From positions 1 through 7,304 of the forward strand of contig KE993480.1 of assembly GCA_000466585.1 (NCBI GenBank): 7,304 nucleotides of DNA. Reading direction: 5' to 3'. Positions within the stretch are counted from its first letter, which is position 1. Each line of letters begins with the position of its first letter. This stretch comes from Clostridiales bacterium oral taxon 876 str. F0540. Lineage in GTDB: Bacteria > Bacillota > Clostridia > Clostridiales > Clostridiaceae. The notes under the pieces were generated by a model that saw nothing but the letters and a program-made list of their open reading frames with translations, searched no databases and was not told the DNA's origin. A program made the position numbers and the translations under genes. Below, piece after piece: positions 1 through 4,869 of the stretch.

Positions 1-198
1 ATAAATTTAAATCTATATTACAAAATCATATTCCCTTTATAATAATTTGGTATTATTTTACATAATATTCTATATATTCGATTAAATCTCCTTAACAACT
101 AATTAATTTGTCTAAACTTTTTACTATATTTTCCAATTAATATGTAGCATAATTATTTATGCATACTTAATATAGTAAATTAACCAAAATAACAATAA
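1..198. other. AT-rich intergenic stretch without a gene
   Basis: I see no credible coding region, tRNA or terminator here. The sequence is extremely A+T rich. The only structure is the palindrome at 120-179, listed separately. If this continues the gap beyond the window edge, a neighbouring gene would lie to the left of position 1. Confidence 0.6.
120..179. repeat. 60-bp imperfect palindrome
   Basis: An 11-bp perfect inverted repeat (TTTACTATATT at 120-130, AATATAGTAAA at 169-179) encloses a second palindrome, GTAGCATAA / TTATGCATAC, around 144-166. Neither side carries a T-tract placed to make a terminator. The outer arm resembles the ACTATATA sequence just outside repeat copies B and C, which may be chance in such AT-rich DNA. 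Function unknown. Confidence 0.4.
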
Positions 199-300
199 AT
201 ACAATGCAAAAGTTCTAATGCATTAATGATGTCCCAAAAGTCCCTGAAGCTTGGATATTTTGTGACATCATTAATGTAAGAACTTTACTGCATTATATAT
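199..300 (-). repeat. Hairpin repeat, copy A (inverted orientation)
   Basis: This is one of four related elements in the window; read on the minus strand it aligns with copies B and C end to end. Terminal ATACAATGCA and TGCATTATAT form the outer stem with AAGTTCT / AGAAC. The inner stem is a perfect 12-bp pair, 222-233 (ATTAATGATGTC) with 264-275. The centre on the minus strand begins CAAAATATCC, with apical loop AAGCTTCAG. It lies between the palindrome at 120-179 and the zinc-ribbon gene, whose start is 28 bp beyond the element. It carries no ORF and looks like a non-autonomous MITE-like or structural repeat. Confidence 0.8.
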
Positions 301-328
301 TGATAGTTTTAAAGAGAGGGGATTTATC

Positions 329-517
329 ATGATAAAACTTATATGTAAAGAATGTGGTGAGGAATGGTATACAGCAAATACAAGATCAAATCAAAAATGC
401 GGCAGCTGTGGCGGAATATTGGTTGAGGAAGACTTTATTCCCTCTAAAGATATAGAATCTGATGAGCATAATGATACAAAAAGTAAAAATGAGTGCAAGG
501 TTATTTATCTCAATTAA
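329..517 (+). CDS. Small zinc-ribbon protein of unknown function
   Basis: This 62-residue protein has a single recognisable motif, a four-cysteine zinc ribbon: C6-x2-C9-x14-C24-x2-C27, with GG directly after the last cysteine. A polar tail rich in acidic residues (about 33-55) follows, with one more cysteine at 56. There is no signal peptide or membrane segment, so it is probably cytoplasmic. The ribosome binding site GAGAGGGG lies 7 bases before the ATG, which supports both the start and the reality of the gene. It is the only protein gene on the plus strand, is convergent with bofA, and ends 12 bp before a hairpin terminator. Repeat copy A lies just upstream and may be part of its leader. 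Zinc ribbons of this size bind nucleic acid or act as protein adaptors, but nothing here identifies the partner. I do not recognise a named family. Confidence 0.8.
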   Translation: MIKLICKECGEEWYTANTRSNQKCGSCGGILVEEDFIPSKDIESDEHNDTKSKNECKVIYLN

Positions 518-529
518 TTTCAAATAAAA

Positions 530-571
530 AACTGGTCCGTATTTTTTATAAATACAAACCAGTTATTTTTT
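530..571. terminator. Bidirectional rho-independent terminator
   Basis: AACTGGT (530-536) pairs with ACCAGTT (558-564), and GTATTT pairs with AAATAC inside, separated by a CC/AA internal loop and closed by TTTAT. On the plus strand T6 follows (566-571), ending the zinc-ribbon transcript. On the minus strand the hairpin is followed by a T-rich run, so it can also stop transcription coming from bofA. Confidence 0.8.
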
Positions 572-593
572 ATAGCAAAACAAAATCCACCTG

Positions 594-626
594 AAAGTTT
601 GAGGGCTTCTCAAACTTTTATTTTTT
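594..626 (+). terminator. Second terminator hairpin, overlapping the end of bofA
   Basis: A perfect 10-bp stem, AAAGTTTGAG (594-603) with CTCAAACTTT (609-618), has loop GGCTT and is followed on the plus strand by TATTTTTT. It is a back-up terminator for plus-strand transcripts before they enter bofA, whose stop codon lies at 625-627. On the minus strand no T-tract follows directly, so bofA transcripts probably end at the 530-564 hairpin. Confidence 0.75.
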
Positions 627-879
627 AAAGCAATAGCTTGAAGATTATTAAGAATATAACTCCCGGAACTCCAAGGAAACCTGCAACTAAGGCTGTTACC
701 CAGTTGATTCCTATGAAGAAGTTAAAATATCCTCCGATAAAATTTACTATTAAAAGCAGTATTACCCCTAAAAAAGCATTGGCAATAAGCTTAAACAGTA
801 TTTTTATTGGCCAGGAAAACAGTTTTACAACAAGAAATAGACATATAATTGCAATCAGAAAATATCCTGCATATTCCAT
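625..879 (-). CDS. bofA: Pro-sigma-K processing inhibitor BofA
   Basis: In Bacillus subtilis, BofA sits in the outer forespore membrane with SpoIVFA and holds the SpoIVFB protease inactive, so that pro-sigma-K in the mother cell is cut only after the forespore checkpoint. This 84-residue protein matches the family in length (87 in B. subtilis). It has three hydrophobic stretches (about 5-22, 27-48 and 60-83) and the family's C-terminal pattern, AGFLGVPGVIFLIIFKLLL at 66-84. The start is supported by AGGGGG 6 bases upstream of the ATG. It is the last gene of the dnaX-to-bofA block, 166 bp after yaaL. That gap is long enough for a sporulation promoter; a TATACAAC sequence in it resembles a sigma-E -10 element, but I could not find a convincing -35. 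The identification is firm from sequence pattern and gene order. Confidence 0.92.
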   Translation of the reverse strand: MEYAGYFLIAIICLFLVVKLFSWPIKILFKLIANAFLGVILLLIVNFIGGYFNFFIGINWVTALVAGFLGVPGVIFLIIFKLLL

Positions 880-1045
880 TGTATACCCCCTATTAAGCTG
901 TTGTTGTATAGTTTCAACTAATAAATCACTATTTGAACAAGCTAAAATATGATGCCTTTACAGATTTTTCAGAAGCTTAAATAGCAGATTTACTTTGAAA
1001 TCTATATATAATTATATTCTAATATATCACAAACTATTAATAAAA

Positions 1046-1318
1046 TCACACAATATCTTCCTGATATTGCTTAAAGGAGTTGTCAACCTTTATTCCCTTC
1101 TCTTTTGCCTCTTTTAGAAGATATACAAATCTTGACTTTGCAGCTTGATCCATATATATAGCGTAATCAACAAGCTCAGGTGTGCTTACCTGTTCAAAGT
1201 AATGTGCCGCTCTTTCCATTTCTTCCTTTGCTTCGTCTATAGCTTTAATAAGCTCCTTTTGGTCCTCTGTATATTTAATTTTATTTGATAAATACTCGAC
1301 TATTGCTAATCTATTCAT
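1046..1318 (-). CDS. yaaL: YaaL-like DUF2508 family protein
   Basis: This 90-residue, highly charged and mostly helical protein is the small conserved gene found between recR and bofA in Bacillus and Clostridium. The family core is visible as DYAIYMDQAAKSRFVYLLKE at 51-70. There is no signal peptide, membrane segment or catalytic motif, and its biochemical function is not established. I place the start at the internal ATG (1316-1318), because GGGAGGGG lies 5 bases before it. The upstream ATG at 1340-1342 would put that ribosome binding site inside the coding region and add eight residues outside the conserved core. It lies 73 bp after recR and 166 bp before bofA on the same strand, so cotranscription with recR is likely. 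Slightly longer than B. subtilis YaaL. Confidence 0.85.
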   Translation of the reverse strand: MNRLAIVEYLSNKIKYTEDQKELIKAIDEAKEEMERAAHYFEQVSTPELVDYAIYMDQAAKSRFVYLLKEAKEKGIKVDNSFKQYQEDIV

Positions 1319-1391
1319 GTATACCCCTCCCAATTTGGACAATCTGTTATTTAGATTGTTGCCCGGAACTGGAAATTATATACATTGAAAA

Positions 1392-1988
1392 TTAAATCTC
1401 TCTTCTTCCCTCTAACGCCTTTGACAAAGTAACCTCATCAGCATAATCAAGGTCTCCGCCAACAGGAATACCATGAGCTATTCTTGTAACCTTAACTCCT
1501 AAAGGCTTTATAATTTTAGATATAAACATTGCAGTAGCTTCTCCTTCAATGTTTGGATTTGTAGCTACAATAACTTCCTTAACTTCCCCGTTTAATCTTC
1601 TTATAAGCTCTCTAAGCTTTATCTGTTCAGGTCCTCTGCCTGCCATAGGTGAAATAGTTCCATGAAGCACGTGATATACTCCGTTATACTCTCTAACCTT
1701 TTCCATAGACATAATATCCTTAGGCTGCTCCACAACACAAACTGTGCTTTTGTCTCTGCTCGGATTACCGCATATGCTGCAGGGGTCTGAATCTGTAAAG
1801 TTTCCGCAGATGGAGCAGTATTTTATTGTTCCCCTTGCCTTGACTAAGGCTTCTGAAAACTCTTTTACCTCTTCCTGAGGAAGATTTAAAACATGCAGAG
1901 TAAGCCTTTGGGCTGTTTTATAACCTATGCCGGGGAGCTTGGCAAATTCTTCTATAAGCTTTTCTATAGCAACCGGATAAAAATCCAT
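1392..1988 (-). CDS. recR: Recombination protein RecR
   Basis: RecR works with RecF and RecO to load RecA onto gapped DNA in recombinational repair. The 198-residue product equals the B. subtilis length and shows the full domain order: a helix-hairpin-helix near 17-30 (KLPGIGYKTAQRL), a four-cysteine zinc finger (C58, C61, C70, C73), then a Toprim domain from about 82 containing VVEQP (E87) and NPNIEGEATA (144-153). The C-terminal GIPVGGDLDYADEVTL (173-188) is characteristic of the family. The start at 1986-1988 is chosen because AAGGAGG lies 8 bases upstream and the protein then begins as RecR proteins do. A longer frame to 2057 adds 23 residues of unconserved sequence. Downstream yaaL follows by 73 bp. 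Upstream, ybaB is unusually far away (244 bp), with two palindromes in the gap. Confidence 0.97.
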   Translation of the reverse strand: MDFYPVAIEKLIEEFAKLPGIGYKTAQRLTLHVLNLPQEEVKEFSEALVKARGTIKYCSICGNFTDSDPCSICGNPSRDKSTVCVVEQPKDIMSMEKVREYNGVYHVLHGTISPMAGRGPEQIKLRELIRRLNGEVKEVIVATNPNIEGEATAMFISKIIKPLGVKVTRIAHGIPVGGDLDYADEVTLSKALEGRREI

Positions 1989-2095
1989 TGTAGTTACCTC
2001 CTTCATATATTTATCTTTTGTGTAGACACAAATAAATTTATTTATCTGCTTAACCATTTAGCCATATAATTATTTGTACAGCGGCCGCTTAACTA

Positions 2096-2141
2096 GATAT
2101 CGCGATAAGAAGATATCTTTTTGTCGCGATATCTTCTTATC
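2096..2141. repeat. Palindrome with two mutually exclusive hairpins
   Basis: GATAAGAAGATATC (2104-2117) and GATATCTTCTTATC (2128-2141) form a perfect 14-bp stem with a 10-base loop. Alternatively GATATCGCGA (2096-2105) pairs with TCGCGATATC (2124-2133), a perfect 10-bp stem. The two share bases, so only one can form. The region sits in the recR-ybaB gap and would be transcribed if the genes form one operon. No T-tract follows on the minus strand, so it is not a standard terminator. Confidence 0.65.
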
Positions 2142-2153
2142 TTCCTAAAATTA

Positions 2154-2231
2154 AATTAAGAATGAAAATCAAGAAGCCTATCTATAGATTCTCTCTTTTC
2201 ATTCTTAATTATTAATTCCTAATTATTAATT
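2154..2231. repeat. 15-bp inverted repeat plus 11-bp direct repeat
   Basis: AATTAAGAATGAAAA (2154-2168) and TTTTCATTCTTAATT (2196-2210) form a perfect 15-bp inverted repeat around a 27-base loop. Overlapping its right arm, AATTATTAATT occurs twice (2207-2217 and 2221-2231) with a 3-base spacer. It begins directly after the ybaB stop codon. It has the look of an intergenic interspersed repeat and codes for nothing. Confidence 0.6.
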
Positions 2232-2232
2232 T

Positions 2233-2577
2233 TTAGAACATTCCTGGTATGTTAAGCCCACCAGTTAATTTACCCATTTGGTTTGTTGTATCTTCTTCAG
2301 CTTTTCTAAGTGCTGCGTTGCAAGCAGTCATAATTAAATCTTGAAGCATTTCAACATCATCCGGATCAACTACATCTGGATTTATTTTTATGTCTATTAT
2401 TTGCTTCTTTCCATTAGCAGTTACAACAACAGCGCCTCCGCCTGACTTTTCTTCGTATGTTTTAGTTTCAAGCTGCTTTTGCATTTCTTCCATCTGCTGT
2501 TGAAATTTTTGAGCTGTCTTCATAAGATTATTCATATTAGCTCCGCCTCCGAAGCCTCCAAAACCGCCTTTAGCCAT
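2233..2577 (-). CDS. ybaB: YbaB/EbfC family nucleoid-associated protein
   Basis: Members of this family are small dimeric DNA-binding proteins, found beside dnaX and recR in most bacteria (YbaB/EbfC in Gram-negatives, YaaK in B. subtilis). The 114 residues fit the family length. A glycine-rich start (GGFGGFGGG) is followed by MNNLMKTAQKFQQQMEEMQK (15-34), the helical segment, then GGGAVVVTANGKKQIIDIKI in the middle and a C-terminal helix ending in a short GGLNIPGMF tail. The start is supported by AGGAGGG 8 bases before the ATG. It is 188 bp downstream of dnaX; that gap holds repeat copy D and a short hairpin, so an independent promoter is possible. A TATAAT at 2619-2624 (minus) is a candidate -10 without a good -35. 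Function beyond DNA binding is not well established. Confidence 0.95.
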   Translation of the reverse strand: MAKGGFGGFGGGANMNNLMKTAQKFQQQMEEMQKQLETKTYEEKSGGGAVVVTANGKKQIIDIKINPDVVDPDDVEMLQDLIMTACNAALRKAEEDTTNQMGKLTGGLNIPGMF

Positions 2578-2619
2578 TATTTATACCCTCCTAAAATTTT
2601 TAAAAATATTATTCGCACA

Positions 2620-2726
2620 TTATATATTTAGAAAGCTTTAAAATTCTTACATTGTGCCGAGCAAAATATCCAATCTTCAAGGGTTTTTGCGAGAGCAGAA
2701 TGTACTAGAATTTTTGCTTTGTAAAT
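2620..2726 (+). repeat. Hairpin repeat, copy D (diverged)
   Basis: It aligns with copies B and C across the centre (CAAAATATCCAATCTTCAAG is identical to copy C) and at both ends, but is the most diverged copy. The outer stem has changed on both sides together: AAAGTTCT / AGAACTTT in the others is AAAATTCT / AGAATTTT here, and the AATGC / GCATT pair is AAAGC / GCTTT. The inner stem is imperfect (ACATTxTGC pairs are kept). It lies in the dnaX-ybaB gap, so it would be part of an mRNA if the two genes are cotranscribed. Confidence 0.75.
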
Positions 2727-2750
2727 AGAATACAAAAAATTCTATTTACA
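2720..2750. repeat. Hairpin just after the dnaX stop
   Basis: TGTAAATAGAAT (2720-2731) and ATTCTATTTACA (2739-2750) make a perfect 12-bp stem with a 7-base loop, 15 bp beyond the dnaX stop codon. It overlaps the right end of repeat copy D. On the minus strand it is followed by AAAGC, not by T residues, so it is more likely an mRNA 3'-end stabiliser, a processing site or part of the repeat than a rho-independent terminator. Confidence 0.5.
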
Positions 2751-2765
2751 TGCACCATTATATAC

Positions 2766-4388
2766 TTATTCATCAATTATTTCTACAAGTTCTTCACCAA
2801 AAGTCTCCATGAGCATTGCCTCAGGAGATTTTGTATTATCCTTTTTTTGATCTACAATATATTTTATTCTAATTTTCTCTTTTAGTGCCTGTGAAAATAC
2901 TTCTTCAACAACTTTTCTGTTCTCTTCTTTTTCTAATCTATTCTTGTTGAAGGCATACATTTCCTCAAACTTTATTTCTATTATTCCATCTTTACAGCCA
3001 ACAAGCTCTCCTGTAATTAAAGAAGCATAAATAACCATTTGTCTTCTTGACTTTAAAAGTTCCATTATGTCTCTCCAGGACTTTCTTACAATATCAAGTG
3101 TTACGGTTGAATGAGGATTTACCTCATCAACAGCCGGCTCTCTAACTTGTTCAGGCCTTTTAGCCTGTACCGCAGGAGCTTTTCTCACTACCTTTTGAGG
3201 ATCAGTTGAAGCCTCGGTCATGTTTACAGTAATCTGACCGTTTTTAATTGACTCTTCAAGCTTGTTTATTCTGGCTAACATTACTTCCTTAGAAGTATCA
3301 TATTCAATCTTACATATTTTTATTATAGCAAGCTCTAAATATATTCTTGTCTGCTTGCTCCATTTTGATTGCTCCTCTGTCTCCTGAAGTATTCTAATAA
3401 TTCTCATAAGCTCTTCCATTCTTATCTTCTGAGCCTGTTCTTTTAGAATTTGAATATTTTCGAGTGACATATCCAGTATTTCTTCAGGATTATTGCTTAT
3501 CTTAACCATCATGAGATTTCTCACATGGCTTATCATTTCTTTAATAAAATTATAAATATCCTTGCCGCTTACCACTATATCGTCAACCGCTCTCATAGCT
3601 CTTTCTACGTTTTTATCTATAAGAGCATCTGTAAGCTTAAGCAAATTATCATTAGTAACAAGTCCAAGCATATTTATAAGTTCATCGTAATCAACTTTTC
3701 CATTGCCCATGGATATAGCCTGATCAAGTACACTCAAAGCATCTCTCATTGCACCGTCAGACATTCTTGCAATTAGCTGCAGGCTTTTATCATCTGCAAA
3801 AACCCCTTGCTCCTTGACTATTCTTCTAAGTCTTTCAAAAATATCCTCAGACTTTATTCTCGTAAAATCAAAGCGCTGACATCTTGAAAGTATAGTTATA
3901 GGAAGCTTTTGAGGATCTGTAGTTGCAAGTATGAAAATAGTTCTGCTTGGGGGTTCCTCCAGGGTTTTCAGAAAAGCATTTACAGCCCCGTCTGAAAGCA
4001 TGTGAACCTCATCCATTATATAAACCTTATATTTAGCCTCTCTTGGAGGATATTGAACTTCATCTATTATGTCCCTTATATTTCCTACTCCATTATGGGA
4101 AGCAGCATCCAGCTCAACTACATCTATTGAGAGTCCTGCGTTTATGCTCTTGCACATTTCACATTCATTACAGGGCTCACCATCTTGTATATTAAGACAA
4201 TTTACCGCCTTTGCAAGTATTTTAGCAGTAGAGGTTTTTCCTGTTCCCCTTGTTCCGCACAAAAGATAAGCATGAGCTATTCTGTTATTTATAATCTGAT
4301 TTTTCAAGGTTGTAGTTATATGCTTCTGACCAACCACATCCTTAAAATTCTTTGGTCTCCATTCTCTGTATAAAGCGGTATATGCCAT
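2766..4388 (-). CDS. dnaX: DNA polymerase III subunit gamma/tau
   Basis: DnaX is the ATPase of the clamp loader that places the sliding clamp on primed DNA and links polymerases in the replisome. The 540-residue product starts with the typical ALYREWRPKNFKDVVGQ. Visible motifs are Walker A GTRGTGKTS (45-53), the zinc cysteines C64, C73, C76 and C79, Walker B with DE at 126-127, sensor-1 region ATTDP (155-159) and the arginine-finger SRC (168-170). Domain III follows to about 365, then a proline- and charge-rich linker (about 400-430) and a C-terminal domain that binds the polymerase. AGGGGTG 5 bases before the ATG supports the start. Length is close to that of B. subtilis DnaX. It begins the dnaX-ybaB-recR block; a promoter lies just upstream. 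A slippery A-AAA-AAG sits near the 3' end (listed separately). Confidence 0.98.
   Translation of the reverse strand: MAYTALYREWRPKNFKDVVGQKHITTTLKNQIINNRIAHAYLLCGTRGTGKTSTAKILAKAVNCLNIQDGEPCNECEMCKSINAGLSIDVVELDAASHNGVGNIRDIIDEVQYPPREAKYKVYIMDEVHMLSDGAVNAFLKTLEEPPSRTIFILATTDPQKLPITILSRCQRFDFTRIKSEDIFERLRRIVKEQGVFADDKSLQLIARMSDGAMRDALSVLDQAISMGNGKVDYDELINMLGLVTNDNLLKLTDALIDKNVERAMRAVDDIVVSGKDIYNFIKEMISHVRNLMMVKISNNPEEILDMSLENIQILKEQAQKIRMEELMRIIRILQETEEQSKWSKQTRIYLELAIIKICKIEYDTSKEVMLARINKLEESIKNGQITVNMTEASTDPQKVVRKAPAVQAKRPEQVREPAVDEVNPHSTVTLDIVRKSWRDIMELLKSRRQMVIYASLITGELVGCKDGIIEIKFEEMYAFNKNRLEKEENRKVVEEVFSQALKEKIRIKYIVDQKKDNTKSPEAMLMETFGEELVEIIDE
2841..2847 (-). other. dnaX: Possible -1 frameshift heptamer in dnaX
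   Basis: Codons 514-516 read CAA AAA AAG, so the in-frame heptamer is A-AAA-AAG, the same one used for programmed frameshifting in Escherichia coli dnaX. A -1 slip would add one glycine codon (GGA) and then hit TAA at 2836-2838, giving 517 instead of 540 residues. I see no Shine-Dalgarno-like stimulator about 10 bases upstream and no strong downstream stem. Transcript slippage on the A7 run is an alternative. Use of the site is an inference. Confidence 0.35.
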
Positions 4389-4423
4389 AGTTTCACCCCT
4401 TTGTGTATTAAATATCAGCTTAT

Positions 4424-4452
4424 ATTATACCTTAATAAGACTGTATTTAAAA
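4424..4452 (-). promoter_or_regulatory. Probable dnaX promoter
   Basis: A perfect TATAAT -10 element lies on the minus strand at 4424-4429, 35 bp before the dnaX start codon. The -35 region with 17-bp spacing (4447-4452) reads TTTTAA, a weak match. It lies after the terminator at 4477-4540, which fits dnaX being started separately from the peptide gene. Confidence 0.55.
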
Positions 4453-4478
4453 TAACCTTGTTGAAAAATAGTTAATAT

Positions 4479-4546
4479 AAAAAAATAAGTACTAGAAACT
4501 AAAGATTATAAATTTAACCTTTTTAGTAATCTAGTACTTACTTTTT
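4479..4546 (-). terminator. Terminator of the peptide gene
   Basis: TAAGTACTAGA (4486-4496) pairs perfectly with TCTAGTACTTA (4530-4540). ACTAAA / TTTAGT extends the stem past a small internal loop. On the minus strand T7 (4479-4485) follows, a strong rho-independent terminator for the small peptide gene. A C and five T residues follow on the plus strand, so it may work both ways. Confidence 0.8.
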
Positions 4547-4637
4547 ATTAAGAAGCAATATCTTGGGAATCAATTGATACTTATACTTAGTTTTACTTCT
4601 ATTACCTATTGTCCCAATTTAATAATAGAAAATATTT

Positions 4638-4778
4638 TTATGCATTTATAGTTATTGTTGTGGTGTTTTGTCCCCATGGTAATGGTTCGTCTGTTCCCTT
4701 ATCTAATTTTGTTACCACTGCACCCACCATAAAGAAAGTAATTAAGAAAATTGATAAGCCTTTTAATACTTTTTTCAT
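4638..4778 (-). CDS. Short exported peptide, probable signal prepropeptide
   Basis: This unannotated 46-codon gene follows the HTH-TPR regulator on the same strand after 83 bp. It starts MKKVLKG, continues with a hydrophobic core (residues 8-22, LSIFLITFFMVGAVV) and ends with a polar tail (TKLDKG then TDEPLPWGQNTTTITINA). This is the layout of a secreted prepropeptide; VGA at 18-20 is a plausible signal peptidase site, which would release a 26-residue tail. AGGGGG lies 11 bases before the ATG, a little far. A strong extended -10 promoter precedes it and a strong terminator follows, so it is a complete transcription unit, which argues strongly that it is real. By position and form it resembles the Phr, PapR, NprX and Qsp peptides that bind HTH-TPR receptors. 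Which part would be the mature signal cannot be read from the sequence. It could instead be a small membrane peptide. Confidence 0.75.
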   Translation of the reverse strand: MKKVLKGLSIFLITFFMVGAVVTKLDKGTDEPLPWGQNTTTITINA

Positions 4779-4811
4779 AAATACTCAAACCCCCTACTAG
4801 TTATTAACCAT

Positions 4812-4840
4812 ATTATACCATATAATTCCATTTCTGTAAC
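4812..4840 (-). promoter_or_regulatory. Extended -10 promoter of the peptide gene
   Basis: On the minus strand TGGTATAAT gives a perfect -10 (4812-4817) with the extended TG motif. GTTACA (4835-4840) lies 17 bp upstream as a 4-of-6 match to the -35 consensus. Transcription would start near 4805, about 27 bases before the peptide start codon. The -35 hexamer is inside the right-hand arm of the inverted repeat at 4832-4869. Confidence 0.7.
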
Positions 4841-4869
4841 TACCTATTTTATATTTTTTTGTTACAGAA
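4832..4869. promoter_or_regulatory. Inverted repeat, candidate operator
   Basis: TTCTGTAAC (4832-4840) and GTTACAGAA (4861-4869) are a perfect 9-bp inverted repeat with a 20-bp spacer. One arm covers the -35 of the peptide promoter, the other covers the regulator's stop codon (4862-4864). No T-tract follows on the minus strand, so it is a poor terminator. Half-sites about 29 bp centre to centre would lie on nearly the same DNA face, suiting a dimeric regulator. Binding by the adjacent HTH-TPR protein is inferred only. Confidence 0.45.

Noticed and set aside
638..952. 104-codon plus-strand frame
   Set aside because: It lies antisense across bofA, whose family match and ribosome binding site are clear; its translation shows no family pattern.
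880..1045. Sigma-E promoter for bofA
   Set aside because: A TATACAAC sequence resembles a sigma-E -10, but I found no convincing -35 at the right spacing, so I do not list it as a feature.
1989..2057. N-terminal extension of RecR by 23 residues
   Set aside because: The internal ATG at 1986-1988 has AAGGAGG at ideal distance and gives the exact family length; the extension is not RecR-like.
2720..2750. Rho-independent terminator for dnaX
   Set aside because: The stem is strong, but no T-tract follows on the minus strand.
3525..4373. Three plus-strand frames (3525-3776, 4069-4269, 4185-4373)
   Set aside because: All lie antisense within dnaX, with no ribosome binding sites or recognisable products.
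4609..4800. 63-codon plus-strand frame
   Set aside because: It is antisense to the 46-residue peptide gene, has no ribosome binding site of note and runs through the promoter region of the minus-strand gene.
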